Shown here in pieces: positions 8,634 through 18,213 of a stretch of 64,000 bases of DNA (positions within the stretch are counted from its first letter, which is position 1; each line of letters starts with the position of its first letter). A program made the position numbers and the translations under genes. The notes beneath the pieces are model-generated. The model was not told where the DNA came from and ran no database searches. It saw only the letters and a program-made list of their open reading frames with translations. Origin of the DNA: Candidatus Zhuqueibacterota bacterium (GTDB lineage: Bacteria; Zhuqueibacterota; Zhuqueibacteria; Zhuqueibacterales; Zhuqueibacteraceae); the NCBI GenBank assembly GCA_022616415.1, contig JAKEEU010000256.1, forward strand, positions 1-64,000. Reading direction: 5' to 3'.

Positions 8634-11600
8634 CAGAAACTCCTTGCGCAGCAAAACCGTTATGTGGAGAAAGCAAAATCTTGAAAGTCGTTCCTTGGCT
8701 TCGATCCAGTTCGAGCGTGCCGTCGAGCTGGTCGGTGAGCGTGCTGACCAACTGCAAACCCAAAGATTCGGTATTGCGAAAGTCGATTTCGGTCGGCAAA
8801 CCGGCGCCATTATCACCGACGATCAGAATCATCTTGCCGTCCGGATTTTCGTGCAGGCCGATGCGGATTTCACCGGCCGTTCCCTGCGGAAAAGCGTGTT
8901 TCAACGAGTTGGAAACCAGCTCGTTAATGATCAGGCCACAAGGAATGGCGGTATCGATGTCGAGCAGAATTTTATCGACGTCGACTTTCAAATTGACGCC
9001 ATGAGAGTGCACGCTATAAGAGCGCAACAGATACGCGGTTAAATGACGGATGTAATCTGCAAAATCGATGCGCGCCAGGTCCTTGGATTGATAAAGTTTT
9101 TCGTGAATGAGCGCCATGGATTTGACGCGGTTCCGGCTCTCCTTGAACATTTCACCGGCCTGTTCATCGTGGATGTAGCCGGATTGCAAATTCAGCAAGC
9201 TCGAGATGATTTGCAAATTGTTTTTGACGCGATGGTGAATCTCCTTGAGCAAAACTTCCTTCTCTTTGAGCGAGCCTTTGATGCGCTCTTCCACTTGCTT
9301 GCGCGAGGTAATATCGCGCGCCGAGAGCAGAATCCGATGAACCGTGTTGCCGCGGCCAAGAATCCCCGACATAATTGCTTCGACTTCGATCCAATCACCG
9401 TTCTTCGTCGACAAATGGAGCTCGAGCGTTTTGCGGGTGCCGGAGGCCATCAAGCTGTTGATCGCAGCCAGCGCCGGTGGAATGTCATCGGCGTGAACGA
9501 ATTTGAAGAGATTTTTATGCACCAGATCGTTCGGCGTATGGCCGAGGACATAATAATGTGACGGCGAGGCGTAGATGATGTTGCCATCAAGATCGAGCAG
9601 CTCGATCAAGTCAAATGAATTTTCAGCCAGCAGGCGGTAGCGCTCTTCGCTCTCGCGCAGCGCTTCCTCGGCCCACTTGCGCTCGGTAATATCAGAAAAC
9701 GACAGCACGACGGCGTAGGGCTGTGGTTCCGGCGCCCGCACCAGCGGATGCGAGTTGATCGAAAGCCACGTCAGCTCGCCGCTGGGCTTGTAAATGCCCA
9801 TGATCACGTTCGAGCAGGGCTTAGCGGTTTTCAACGTAACCATGGCCGGGTGCATCCCGCTTTGGAACGGCGTGCCATTTTCGTGGATCGTATGCCAGTT
9901 GGGGTCGACCACGGTCAGGCTGAACATTTGTTTTTGCGAAATGCCGAGGATGCGCTCGGCGCTGGCGTTGCAAGCCAGTATGCGGCCATCCGCGTCTTGG
10001 AGGACGATGCCGTCGTCCATCGCCGCGATCACCGAGCGATACCGGGCTTCGCTTTCGCGCAAAGCCTCTTCGGCATGCCGGCGTTCCGTGAAATCACGGA
10101 GAATGCCTTCGTGGTAAATGACTTTGCCGGCGGCGTCGTAAATCAGGCGGCCATGATCCTCCACCCAAACTTCGTTGCCATCTTTGCGGCGCAGGCGAAA
10201 CACGTCAATCTCGTCGCCGCCGGCTTTCTGCAAAGCGTCAACGACCGCCTCTCTTTCGTGCACGTCGAAGTAGAGATGCTTTTTGATATCGATCGCCAAT
10301 AGCTCTTCTTTGCTCGCGTAGCCCAGCATTTTGATCATCGCCGGATTGACGTCGATGAATTTTCCTTCCGGCGTGCTGCGATAAACACCGTCGGGCAAAC
10401 GCTCGATCAAGGTGCGGTAGCGTTCTTCGGATTGGCTGAGCGCTTCTTCCACTTGCTTGCGCGCCGTAATATCTTGCGCCTGCGTAATGAAATATAACGG
10501 ATTGCCCTTGGCGTCGCGAACCAGCGCGCCGCTCAACAGTGCCCAAACGACGTGCCCGTTCTTGTGAATATAGCGCTTTTCAATTTGGTACGCATTGATC
10601 TCGCTGGCCAACACCTGCTGAAAAATGCTGACGTTGCTGCTGACGTCGTCCAAATGGGTGATGGAACGGAAGTCAAGCTCCAACAATTCCTGCTCGGTAT
10701 AGCCGAGCATTTTGCACAAGGAATGATTGACCCGCAAAAACCGGCCGTCGATCCCCACCAGCGCCATGCCGGTCGTTGCATGAGCAAAAGCGCTGCGAAA
10801 CAGTTCTTCACTTTCACGCAGCTTGTCTTCCACCTGCTTGCGCTCGGTGATGTCGATGCACGAGCCGATATAACCGGTAAAGCTGCCATGCCGCAAGAAA
10901 CGCGGAATTCCCGTGGCCAACACCCAGCGATACTCGCCGTCGAAACGCTGCAGGCGAAATTCCATGTTGAACTCTTGGCGTTGATCGAACGCTGTGTTGT
11001 AAGCCGCCAGAAATGGCTGCCGGTCATCGGAGTGGATATAATCGGCCCAGCCGTGGCCGAGCTCTTTTTCCAGCGGCCGGCCGGAAAATTCGAGCCAGCG
11101 CTTATTGAAATAATGCCAGCGCTTGTCCGGGCCGGACATCCAAATCATAATCGGCACCGTATCCGCCATATTTTGAAAGCGCTCTTCACTTTCGCGCAGC
11201 GCTTGCTCGGCGCGCATGCGCATGCTGATATTGCGCGCGATGCCCTCAATGGCAACAACTTCGCCGGCGTCGTCGTAAATCGGCACGATGCGCTGTTCGG
11301 TCCAAACAACCGTTCCATCCTTGTGAAGCCAGCGCAAGTTCAGGTCGGCGATGTTCTCCGGCGGCGATTGCCGAAGCGACTCAAGCAGGATGCGGTCCTC
11401 GGGATGCGTCAGCTTGAATACAAAATCCGGATCGGCATAAAGCTCTTTCGGCGCATATCCGATGGCGTCGGTCATGGCCGGACTCACGTATTCGAAGCCG
11501 GGCGCCGGCGTGAGGCGATAGCGGTAGATCGGATCAGGCGCGTTTTCTGCCAGCCGCCGGAAACGCTCTTCGTTTTCACGCAACGCTTTCTCAGCCAGCT

Positions 11601-12198
11601 TGCGTTTGGAAAGATCGCCTTGATACAGACGCAGAACGATGCTGAGTGCGAGCGCCATGAGACACGAGACGATGACGAGCAGTTTCAAGTTGCGCCATTT
11701 TTTCAGCAACGCCAGCGACACTGCCGCCTGCCGGCTGCGAATCTGCTGAACCGCGGCTTTAATTTCATCAATGGCGAGATGAAATGCCATGTCCCAACTT
11801 TTTGCCGTCGTCAATCTTGGCTTCGCCACAAGCGCTGCGGTGTGAAGACTGTCCATTCGACTCACCAACGCCTCGACTTTGATCATGAAAGATTGAATGT
11901 CTTGGTCGGCGATCGTGCTGGAATCCAACGCTTGCGCCTCGGCCCGATAACGCGACAAAAGTGTTTGCCAAAGTGTGGCGGCGGTGTCACGATTGACGTA
12001 GCCTCTCGTCACCCATTTGTCAAGCTCGCGTATGGAGTGCTCGACCGCATTCAGCTTGTTGATCAAGCCCACGTTAGCGCCGATCTCGGCTTGCTGCCGG
12101 TTTACTGAAAAAATAGATGAAACGCTCAACGCAATAAAGAGCAGCGCCAAGCCGAGCATTCCCCACGTCCAGGACGGATATTTGAGATTGCGCTTCAT
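8599..12198 (-). CDS. sensor histidine kinase with six PAS domains, HisKA_2 type
   Basis: 1199-aa membrane kinase. Membrane segment 1 (about 12-33), an extracytoplasmic domain of some 140 residues in the style of CHASE3, and membrane segment 2 (about 173-192) form the input module. Six PAS domains follow, each introduced by a near-identical linker (ESEERF/ESEERY) near residues 208, 340, 463, 591, 717 and 849. The HisKA_2 domain has phospho-acceptor His in KEIHHRVKNNLQ. The HATPase_c domain has N-box NELVSNSLKHAF and GDNGAGLP. The kinase core is closely related to that of the downstream gene, so the pair probably arose by duplication. Signal unknown. First gene of the run; GGTGGA precedes the ATG. 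Confidence 0.93.
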   Translation of the reverse strand: MKRNLKYPSWTWGMLGLALLFIALSVSSIFSVNRQQAEIGANVGLINKLNAVEHSIRELDKWVTRGYVNRDTAATLWQTLLSRYRAEAQALDSSTIADQDIQSFMIKVEALVSRMDSLHTAALVAKPRLTTAKSWDMAFHLAIDEIKAAVQQIRSRQAAVSLALLKKWRNLKLLVIVSCLMALALSIVLRLYQGDLSKRKLAEKALRENEERFRRLAENAPDPIYRYRLTPAPGFEYVSPAMTDAIGYAPKELYADPDFVFKLTHPEDRILLESLRQSPPENIADLNLRWLHKDGTVVWTEQRIVPIYDDAGEVVAIEGIARNISMRMRAEQALRESEERFQNMADTVPIMIWMSGPDKRWHYFNKRWLEFSGRPLEKELGHGWADYIHSDDRQPFLAAYNTAFDQRQEFNMEFRLQRFDGEYRWVLATGIPRFLRHGSFTGYIGSCIDITERKQVEDKLRESEELFRSAFAHATTGMALVGIDGRFLRVNHSLCKMLGYTEQELLELDFRSITHLDDVSSNVSIFQQVLASEINAYQIEKRYIHKNGHVVWALLSGALVRDAKGNPLYFITQAQDITARKQVEEALSQSEERYRTLIERLPDGVYRSTPEGKFIDVNPAMIKMLGYASKEELLAIDIKKHLYFDVHEREAVVDALQKAGGDEIDVFRLRRKDGNEVWVEDHGRLIYDAAGKVIYHEGILRDFTERRHAEEALRESEARYRSVIAAMDDGIVLQDADGRILACNASAERILGISQKQMFSLTVVDPNWHTIHENGTPFQSGMHPAMVTLKTAKPCSNVIMGIYKPSGELTWLSINSHPLVRAPEPQPYAVVLSFSDITERKWAEEALRESEERYRLLAENSFDLIELLDLDGNIIYASPSHYYVLGHTPNDLVHKNLFKFVHADDIPPALAAINSLMASGTRKTLELHLSTKNGDWIEVEAIMSGILGRGNTVHRILLSARDITSRKQVEERIKGSLKEKEVLLKEIHHRVKNNLQIISSLLNLQSGYIHDEQAGEMFKESRNRVKSMALIHEKLYQSKDLARIDFADYIRHLTAYLLRSYSVHSHGVNLKVDVDKILLDIDTAIPCGLIINELVSNSLKHAFPQGTAGEIRIGLHENPDGKMILIVGDNGAGLPTEIDFRNTESLGLQLVSTLTDQLDGTLELDRSQGTTFKILLSPHNGFAAQGVSDGVHSRLDLPF

Positions 12199-12423
12199 GG
12201 TTCCACCGGTTTATGGGACAGCGTGGAATGAAGAGACAAGCCATTCGACGGCAACGGCGGGAAATAAGCGCCGCGCGGTCGGAGGACAAATCCTTAAATT
12301 ATAATCAAGCGCGCGATTTTAGTCAAGGAATTTCCCGCAGGAAAACCCGCGGTTGCAAATTTGTCAAAAGTGGGCGACGCAATCGAGATATTATTTTATG
12401 CGTCAGTAATCGGTAACCAGCCT

Positions 12424-13221
12424 TCACCATGCGCGTGGGATCAGGCGCCAAGGCGTTTGACTCTGATATTTCTTCCAAGCTTCGCCGAAACGTTGAGAAA
12501 GAAGCTGCTCTTCTTTGAGGCTGCGAAAAATCATCGCCGGTATCACCAACAGCACGAGCGCGAGCGCGCCGATCACGCTGCCGAACAAAACGGCGATACC
12601 GAGATAGGAAAGGAGCGTGCCCAGATACGAGGGGTGGCGCACATAAGTGTAAGGCCCCGCGGTTACGAGCTTGTGCTTGGAATCGACTTTGACGTGTGGG
12701 ATAAAAGCGGAGCCGGCTTGCTGGATGGCCCAAAGCCGAAGCGTTGAGCCGGCAATCAACAAAAGCAGCCCCGCCCAATTCCACCACTGGATCGACGGCA
12801 AATCCGGCCAGAGCCGATAACGATATTCCAGCATCGGCGCAACCGTACTGGTAAAAAAGCTGAAGCCGATCGCCCACGAGGTCCACCGCGATTGATCCTC
12901 TTCTTTGCGATAATTTTTCAGCGCGCTTGCCGCCGGCGTAAAAGCTTCGGCCAGGCGGAACACAAAAATCGCCGCAAGAAATCCCCACAGCAGCGGCGTG
13001 GCTTGAAGATTTTTGATGCCGAGCAAGAGCGCGAAGATCACCGTGTAAAGAATGGCGCCAGGCACACGCAGGAGATTGATTGAATTGTCGCGTTCTTGTG
13101 GCTTGGCTTTGGCGGTTGGTTGCTCGACGGCGTTTTTAGAAAGTGCACCCAAGCCGATTCGAAGCAAAACACTGATTCCCCCGAGAGCAAACACCGTCAG
13201 CAGCAATAGAGTTAATTTCAT
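12424..13221 (-). CDS. isoprenylcysteine carboxyl methyltransferase family membrane protein
   Basis: 265-aa polytopic membrane protein. The C-terminal half has the ICMT/phospholipid methyltransferase signature GPYTYVRHPSYLG followed by two hydrophobic helices and SLKEEQLL, the usual SAM-contact arrangement. Bacterial members methylate small or lipid substrates that are rarely known. The N-terminal half adds about four membrane helices and a basic cytosolic loop. The 225-bp gap on its downstream side (12199-12423), which also precedes the large kinase, has no recognisable gene. Confidence 0.85.
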   Translation of the reverse strand: MKLTLLLLTVFALGGISVLLRIGLGALSKNAVEQPTAKAKPQERDNSINLLRVPGAILYTVIFALLLGIKNLQATPLLWGFLAAIFVFRLAEAFTPAASALKNYRKEEDQSRWTSWAIGFSFFTSTVAPMLEYRYRLWPDLPSIQWWNWAGLLLLIAGSTLRLWAIQQAGSAFIPHVKVDSKHKLVTAGPYTYVRHPSYLGTLLSYLGIAVLFGSVIGALALVLLVIPAMIFRSLKEEQLLSQRFGEAWKKYQSQTPWRLIPRAW

Positions 13222-13241
13222 AATTCGCGATTTGAGCGTTT

Positions 13242-13340
13242 AGGAGGTGGGATAGAATAAGCTGTTCTTTTTGCCCTTGAGTCGTTGTCTATAAAGTCTG
13301 ACAACCCGCGAAATGGCAAAGTCATTTTATCCCACCTCCT
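13242..13340. repeat. 12-bp perfect inverted repeat spanning the intergenic gap
   Basis: AGGAGGTGGGAT at 13242-13253 is mirrored by ATCCCACCTCCT at 13329-13340, which touches the stop codon of the AlkA-like gene. The 75-bp loop makes a simple terminator unlikely. It may be the pair of ends of a small mobile repeat. Confidence 0.45.
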
Positions 13341-13951
13341 TACATCGGTTTATTATCCAAGCTCGCCCACATATACCACGTCGCGACCGAGCGATAAGGC
13401 TTCCAGCATTCGGCGAGCCGTTCGATCTTGCCGGCGCTGGGAAGCTTGCGAAGCTTGTAAGCAATCTGCACGGCTTTGCGGAAGCCGAGATCATACACCG
13501 GCAACACGTCGGGCCGCATCAACGAGAAAATTAAAAACATTTCAGCAGTCCAGCGCCCGATGCCCTTAACCTGGGTCAAAGCTTGGATAACTTCGTCGTC
13601 CTGCATTTTGGCAAAACGCCGGTGCGCGATTACGCCGCCTTGCCATTTCGCCGCGAGATCGCGGAGATAAGCCATTTTTTGCCGGGAAACGCCGGCGGCG
13701 CGGAATTGGGCGTCCGTCAAGCCGAGAATATTTTCGGGCGCCACGCGGTCGCCGAGTTTCTCTTTGAAACGTTCGAAGATGGTGGCGGCCGCTTTCACCG
13801 AAAGCTGTTGGGAGAGAATGGCTTCCGCCAGCGCCACAAAATATTGGCGTTGCGGGCGCAACGTACATGGGCCGTAACGAGCAAGAATGGATGCAAGAAC
13901 GGGATCAGCTTGCGAAAGATGTCGTTGAGCCCGGGCGAGATCAAGGTGCAT
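13340..13951 (-). CDS. DNA-3-methyladenine glycosylase II (AlkA family)
   Basis: 203-aa helix-hairpin-helix GPD-family glycosylase that removes alkylated bases to start base-excision repair. The hairpin motif is LTQVKGIGRWTAEM (about 126-138) and the catalytic aspartate is Asp154 in PVYDLGF. No C-terminal iron-sulphur Cys cluster is present, which separates it from EndoIII/MutY. It lacks the extra N-terminal domain of E. coli AlkA, as in the short AlkA subfamily. Start set at ATG 13951 by family length; no clear ribosome site is visible there. Confidence 0.9.
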   Translation of the reverse strand: MHLDLARAQRHLSQADPVLASILARYGPCTLRPQRQYFVALAEAILSQQLSVKAAATIFERFKEKLGDRVAPENILGLTDAQFRAAGVSRQKMAYLRDLAAKWQGGVIAHRRFAKMQDDEVIQALTQVKGIGRWTAEMFLIFSLMRPDVLPVYDLGFRKAVQIAYKLRKLPSAGKIERLAECWKPYRSVATWYMWASLDNKPM

Positions 13952-14196
13952 TTTGAAAACTAATTTACTCAAAAATTTGCACTGATGGGATGGTCCTGCG
14001 TGTTGACGGCACAAACGCTCCGGCTTGGCCTCTGCTTAATTGATTTGATAATGATAGAGAAAAAAATCACGCAAAGCAAGTAGAATTTCCAACTTGTTTT
14101 TGATAAAAATATTGATATGCTTTTGTCTCGATCACTCTGGCGTGATGCAAATAAGTTGGTGAAACTGTTGGAGAATTTAGTAAAGCAAGGTGTGTT

Positions 14197-14451
14197 ATGA
14201 GAGGCCCAATTTTGAAAACCAAAAACAACAGCCTGTCAAATGTACAATTAAAAGCTTTTGAAAAATATCGGCGCAGATTGGCTAAAAAAATTCCGGATTA
14301 CCACCTTACCTGGGTTCATCCCGTCAAAGAAAATATAATTGAAGCCGGGCTGGAGCCTCAGAAAAAGATGACTTATAGAAAAACTACTTTAGCTGCCAAA
14401 CTGGCAATCGAGTTACAAGATGAAACCGGCGTTTTAATCATTTTGCGTTGA
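14197..14451 (+). CDS. small hypothetical protein
   Basis: 84-aa basic protein, not recognised. AAGGTG lies 5 nt before the ATG, and the gene stands alone on + between two - strand operons in an AT-rich stretch (13952-14196 holds nothing else that I see). The sequence is Lys-rich in the first half with a predicted helix (QLKAFEKYRRRLAKK) and ends in a hydrophobic strand. It could be a small regulatory or accessory protein; coding status is moderately likely. Confidence 0.5.
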   Translation: MRGPILKTKNNSLSNVQLKAFEKYRRRLAKKIPDYHLTWVHPVKENIIEAGLEPQKKMTYRKTTLAAKLAIELQDETGVLIILR

Positions 14452-14504
14452 TTCGAGTTTTGAGAACCGGATAATAAACTCTCAACACTGGCAAGAAAAT
14501 TTTT

Positions 14505-15155
14505 TCACAGCCGCGTTACGCCCTCAACACTCACCCGCACCGAATCGATGCCCGGCTCCCCTGCTGCGCCGGCGCGAAAGGCTTTCACGATGATCGTTGC
14601 CGGACCGGAGAGGCTTTCGACCTGCCACGGGTATCGATACGGCGAGGAATTTGCACTCCCCACACTGTTAGTCCCAATCTGAAATTCGACACGTTGAATG
14701 CCATTGGGATGGCTCGCCAGCGCCTCGATGACAAAGACACCGAGGCCGGGAATAAAAGCGCCATCGGCTGGTTGAACGATTTTGACCGTCGGTTTCTCGC
14801 TACCCAACACGATGATTGTAACCTGCCCCTGCGTCTCGCCGCGCTTATCGTCCCGCACTTTCACGGAGATTTTGTAATTGCCCGCTGCCGGCGCCGTCCA
14901 GAGCACGTGACGACCCGAAGTTGAAGAGAGGGTGCCGCCTTCTTTGCTCCATTCAAACGAAAGCGCGCCGCCTTCCGGATCACGCGCTTCGACGATTACC
15001 GTTGTCGTATCTGCCGGCGCAAGACGGTCGCGCAAGGCATAAATCCGATCAATGGCAGGTGGCTTGTTCGTTGGAATGAGCGAGCCCAACTCCTCACAAC
15101 CGATCATACAACCGGCGGCAATCGGCAAAAGAATGGCACTGAGAAACCGTTTCAT
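14505..15155 (-). CDS. lipoprotein with PKD/Ig-like domains
   Basis: 216-aa putative lipoprotein. A signal peptide ends in a lipobox-like segment (AAGCMIGCEE), then two beta-sandwich modules follow: residues about 35-115 look PKD/cadherin-like (ARDPEGGALSFEWS, VRDDKRGETQG), and about 120-210 look like a second Ig-like domain (VKIVQPADGAFIPG). Such modules usually mediate adhesion or assembly at the cell surface. Last gene of the 18696-to-14505 cluster, 20 bp after the Omp28-like lipoprotein. Confidence 0.75.
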   Translation of the reverse strand: MKRFLSAILLPIAAGCMIGCEELGSLIPTNKPPAIDRIYALRDRLAPADTTTVIVEARDPEGGALSFEWSKEGGTLSSTSGRHVLWTAPAAGNYKISVKVRDDKRGETQGQVTIIVLGSEKPTVKIVQPADGAFIPGLGVFVIEALASHPNGIQRVEFQIGTNSVGSANSSPYRYPWQVESLSGPATIIVKAFRAGAAGEPGIDSVRVSVEGVTRL

Positions 15156-15175
15156 GGGAGAACTCTCATCCCAGT

Positions 15176-15940
15176 TTATTCGGCTAACGTTGTCTGCAAA
15201 ATTTCACGGGCGATGTCCGTCGTTTGCTCGACCATCACAACCGCTTGTATTCGTCCCGTATTCACCGCGCTCGGCAAGCTCGTAGTAAAATGCACGGATT
15301 TCCTTTCACCGGCGGCGATGCCGCTGAAACTTTCCGGCAGCAAAATTTTCCTCGCCACGTGATGATGTCCGGCTGCGCCTAAATCTTCCGCAATCATCGC
15401 CGTCACGGCAAATTGTGAAAAGCCGTCTTTGCCGAGCCGGGCGACGGTCACGTCGATGTCGATTCGATTTGCCGAGATTGTTTTCTGCGCTTCGATGGTA
15501 AAATGAGCCACTTTGTCGATTTCGGCTTGAATGGCATGGCGATAACGAAACACGGCAGCGCCCGTGGTTGAAGCGCCCTGCACGCGACTCTGCGAGCCGT
15601 TAAAGAAGATGTCGGGAACCGCGGGATCAGCCGCCGTGAGAAGTCTGTAACGATTGTCGCTTTCCGGCAAAGCCTCGGCATCAGCGAACTTTGCACTCGG
15701 CAAATGATGCTCGACGATTACCACTTGTTGTGGGGAAAACGTCACGGCGAGACTGTCCAAAGCCCGCAAAGCAAAGTCGCTAAAAGGTGCAGTGTCGTTG
15801 ACAAAGGCCTCGACAAAAACAACGCGCCGCCGCTCACTGCTCGGATTGTTGGGATCGAGAGGATTACCGCGCTCCAAATCCTCGCAGGCAACGAGCAAAA
15901 AGAGGAAGCTTAAAATCCACCAACGTGATCGCATAAACAT
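15176..15940 (-). CDS. Omp28-like lipoprotein
   Basis: 254-aa lipoprotein with signal peptide and lipobox FLLVACEDLE (Cys about residue 18). The segment VVFVEAFVND...ALDSLAV followed by VVIVEHHLPS and DIFFNGSQSRVQG resembles the thioredoxin-like part of Omp28-related outer-membrane lipoproteins of Bacteroidota relatives. The usual CxxC is absent, so redox activity is unlikely. The second half is a beta-rich domain. AGGAAAGG stands 4-8 nt before the ATG at 15940. Omp28 membership is an inference from pattern, not a search. Confidence 0.65.
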   Translation of the reverse strand: MFMRSRWWILSFLFLLVACEDLERGNPLDPNNPSSERRRVVFVEAFVNDTAPFSDFALRALDSLAVTFSPQQVVIVEHHLPSAKFADAEALPESDNRYRLLTAADPAVPDIFFNGSQSRVQGASTTGAAVFRYRHAIQAEIDKVAHFTIEAQKTISANRIDIDVTVARLGKDGFSQFAVTAMIAEDLGAAGHHHVARKILLPESFSGIAAGERKSVHFTTSLPSAVNTGRIQAVVMVEQTTDIAREILQTTLAE

Positions 15941-16091
15941 TTTGCCTTTCCTGAATACCGGCGTTAACCCCGCTTTCTCAGGGTTCATTTTTCCAGCGGA
16001 TTGAAGAACCCAACTGATGCAATCCGTTGGAGATTTTTTCTTTGCGGGCTCATCTGTTTAAGGTGGTACTTCGCTGGACAATCATTCTCAA

Positions 16092-17003
16092 TCAAAAATG
16101 CCAGCGCAGCCCAAGGCGCATTTCTCCGGATTGCGCGAAGAACATTAGCTCGCGCGTAGGTTGGACTTGGGACGGCGTCGCCTCGGCAAATATCTGATTG
16201 TTCTCCGAACGATTTTTGATCCAAAAACCGATGCTGGCAAGCGTCAAAGCGCCGGATGCAATCGCCAAGCCATTGCGGGCTTTGCGAAAGTTGTTGGCGC
16301 GATTGTAATCGGCGTCGATTTGATCGAGCTTGGTATCGGACTGATATTGCCGGTAGGCCTCGTGTGAAACCCAATGCGCCGCGCCGGTGGCCGCGGAGGT
16401 CAGCACAGTTGCCAACACGAACCATGAGGCCGGGTATCGCTTCAAGCGGCGCGCCTGGCGATATTCTCCTTCGCCGGTGAGATTGAAGATGAGATTGGCA
16501 GCCAGCAATCGCACCATGTCGTCGATCGCTTCGCGGCCAGGGCCGATGACTTTTTCGCCGCGCACTTGGCCGGTTTCCACTTTGAGAATGTGGCAATCGA
16601 TGCGCAGTTTGGACCCCACCGTGCTGATCTCTCCGCTCACTAAAAATTGCGCGCCAACCAATTGCCCGACGCGCTGTGCGGTTTGCTCATCCAACACGCC
16701 GGTTTGGCCCAAGGCCTGCTCTTGTAAAATCGCTGCTAATTTTTGACGCTCCACCACGAACAAACCGGATTCCGACCGGGAAAGCTCGGTTTTCAACATT
16801 TCGGGAATGCTCTTTTCCAAAGCGTCGAGCGCGAACTGCCCGCTGATGTTTTTGAAATCCAAAACCGCCAAGGTTAACGTGGATGAATCGGCAGCAAAGC
16901 CGGGTGAAGTAAAAGAAGCCGCTTGCAGGCGTGGAGCTAAAAGCAGCACCACGTAAAGTACGGCATAGGCGGCGATAGAAATCAAACCAGGCCTTTCTCT
17001 CAT
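16092..17003 (-). CDS. CsgG-like envelope protein
   Basis: 303-aa exported protein. After a signal peptide (about 1-29) the segment TLTLAVLDFKNISG...LKTELSRSESGLFVVERQKLAAILQEQ is typical of the CsgG/FlgO-type domain that binds and transports in the periplasm or outer membrane. GAQFLVSGEISTVGSKLRID continues the fold. The last third holds two hydrophobic segments and ends in aromatic LRWHF, as in outer-membrane proteins. It overlaps the upstream beta-propeller gene by 4 bp (ATGA), so the two are translationally coupled. It may help build a secretion or surface complex; the cargo is unknown. Confidence 0.7.
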   Translation of the reverse strand: MRERPGLISIAAYAVLYVVLLLAPRLQAASFTSPGFAADSSTLTLAVLDFKNISGQFALDALEKSIPEMLKTELSRSESGLFVVERQKLAAILQEQALGQTGVLDEQTAQRVGQLVGAQFLVSGEISTVGSKLRIDCHILKVETGQVRGEKVIGPGREAIDDMVRLLAANLIFNLTGEGEYRQARRLKRYPASWFVLATVLTSAATGAAHWVSHEAYRQYQSDTKLDQIDADYNRANNFRKARNGLAIASGALTLASIGFWIKNRSENNQIFAEATPSQVQPTRELMFFAQSGEMRLGLRWHF

Positions 17004-18166
17004 TGCAGTGTCCCTGCTTGCTCAATTCCGGCCAATCTTGAGATGATGAATTTCTCCATTTTATAGTTGGGATAAACACCGACCACATAAACAGCGCCAC
17101 GAGAGAAACAAAAGAGACGTTGGTTATACGGCAAATGAAAACGTTGCAAGAATTCCCCGGTGACGGAAAAGACGTCCCACTGATGGCCTCCTTCCCCTTG
17201 GCCAGGGCGCACACGCGCAAGGTGATAAATCAGGCCATCCGGCCCGACTTGCAGATCATAAGCAACGATTTGACGAAAGATGCGCAAAATTTTCCCTTGC
17301 GCATCGCGTTCGATTTTCGGCTGAAACTGCGGCAGGTATGAGGGCAGACTGATGGTGACGACGGGATTGCCGGCGCGATCGAAAAATTCCAGGCGATAGG
17401 GATAAGCATAAGAAACCACCACGCCGCCATCCGGCAAAATGGCAGCCATCGCACGATCAAGAACTTTAACCGTGGGAGTTTTAGTTGAGTCACGCACGGC
17501 AAACGCCAACTTTTCAGATCCGCTTGGTGATACCCGATGGAGAAGAAAACGATTGCCCGGAGTGACGAGCAATAAGTCACCATTGGAGAATATGCGCACC
17601 TGCCGAATGGAATAGGGCGCCGAGAATTCCCCCATAAAGACGCCGTCCGAGCGCCAGCGACCGACGCAACCTTTCCCGCTGACCACAACGATTTCGTCAT
17701 TTCCGCAGGCCAGCGCCAATGGTTTTTCGAGGAAGCGGTCGTTCAGTGGTCGATCACCGGAGGCGCGCTCCCCTTGACCGAGGCGCAATGACCACGTCCT
17801 CATCAGCCTCAAATCCGCCAGGAAAACGTAAACCCGCAAGTCGGTTGCATCCAAAGCATAGAGCAAGCCATCCGGACCAACTTCCAGATCGACAATTCCG
17901 TTCAGCCCGAGTTTGTAACGCAGGGCATCTTCGTAAGCCAGAATCTGTTGGGGTTCCAAATAGCGCTGCTTGTTTTTTAGCTTTGCCCATAACGGTTCGT
18001 CATCAAGCATGTGAGCCGACGGCGCCGGCCGCTCAATTGTTTTTAGCTTGATCTCCTGCCGTACGTCGACTTGCCCGAGAGGCCGCCACGGAGAGGCGGC
18101 AATAATCGCGATGAAGAAAATAACTGACGACTTACCGGCGGAATTCTTGTAGCGATAAGGAACCAT
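17000..18166 (-). CDS. exported beta-propeller protein, NHL/6-bladed type
   Basis: 388-aa protein with an N-terminal signal-like hydrophobic stretch (about 14-28). It then has repeated blade-like units, for example VDLEVGPDGLLYALDATDLR, RIFSNGDLLLVTP, AILPDGGVVVSYA and YDLQVGPDGLIYHLAR. The GPDGLxY motif is usual for NHL and 6-bladed propellers, which mediate binding, sometimes of carbohydrates or proteins. No catalytic residues could be assigned. It is coupled to the CsgG-like gene downstream and lies 47 bp after the small membrane protein gene upstream. Confidence 0.65.
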   Translation of the reverse strand: MVPYRYKNSAGKSSVIFFIAIIAASPWRPLGQVDVRQEIKLKTIERPAPSAHMLDDEPLWAKLKNKQRYLEPQQILAYEDALRYKLGLNGIVDLEVGPDGLLYALDATDLRVYVFLADLRLMRTWSLRLGQGERASGDRPLNDRFLEKPLALACGNDEIVVVSGKGCVGRWRSDGVFMGEFSAPYSIRQVRIFSNGDLLLVTPGNRFLLHRVSPSGSEKLAFAVRDSTKTPTVKVLDRAMAAILPDGGVVVSYAYPYRLEFFDRAGNPVVTISLPSYLPQFQPKIERDAQGKILRIFRQIVAYDLQVGPDGLIYHLARVRPGQGEGGHQWDVFSVTGEFLQRFHLPYNQRLFCFSRGAVYVVGVYPNYKMEKFIISRLAGIEQAGTLQ

Positions 18167-18213
18167 GACAAAGACCGCGGCACCAATTCTTGTGGGCGCA
18201 ATTTCCGCCTCAA

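Noticed and set aside
10552..12108. 518-codon open frame on + opposite the six-PAS kinase
   Set aside because: Lies fully antisense to a clearly coding kinase gene with recognisable domains; no motif of its own.
12199..12423. Gene or RNA between the large kinase and the ICMT-like gene
   Set aside because: Only short random frames and a weak GC-rich inverted repeat; nothing supportable.
15176..15940. Thioredoxin-type oxidoreductase
   Set aside because: The fold hint is there but no CxxC exists, so only an Omp28-like binding role is suggested.
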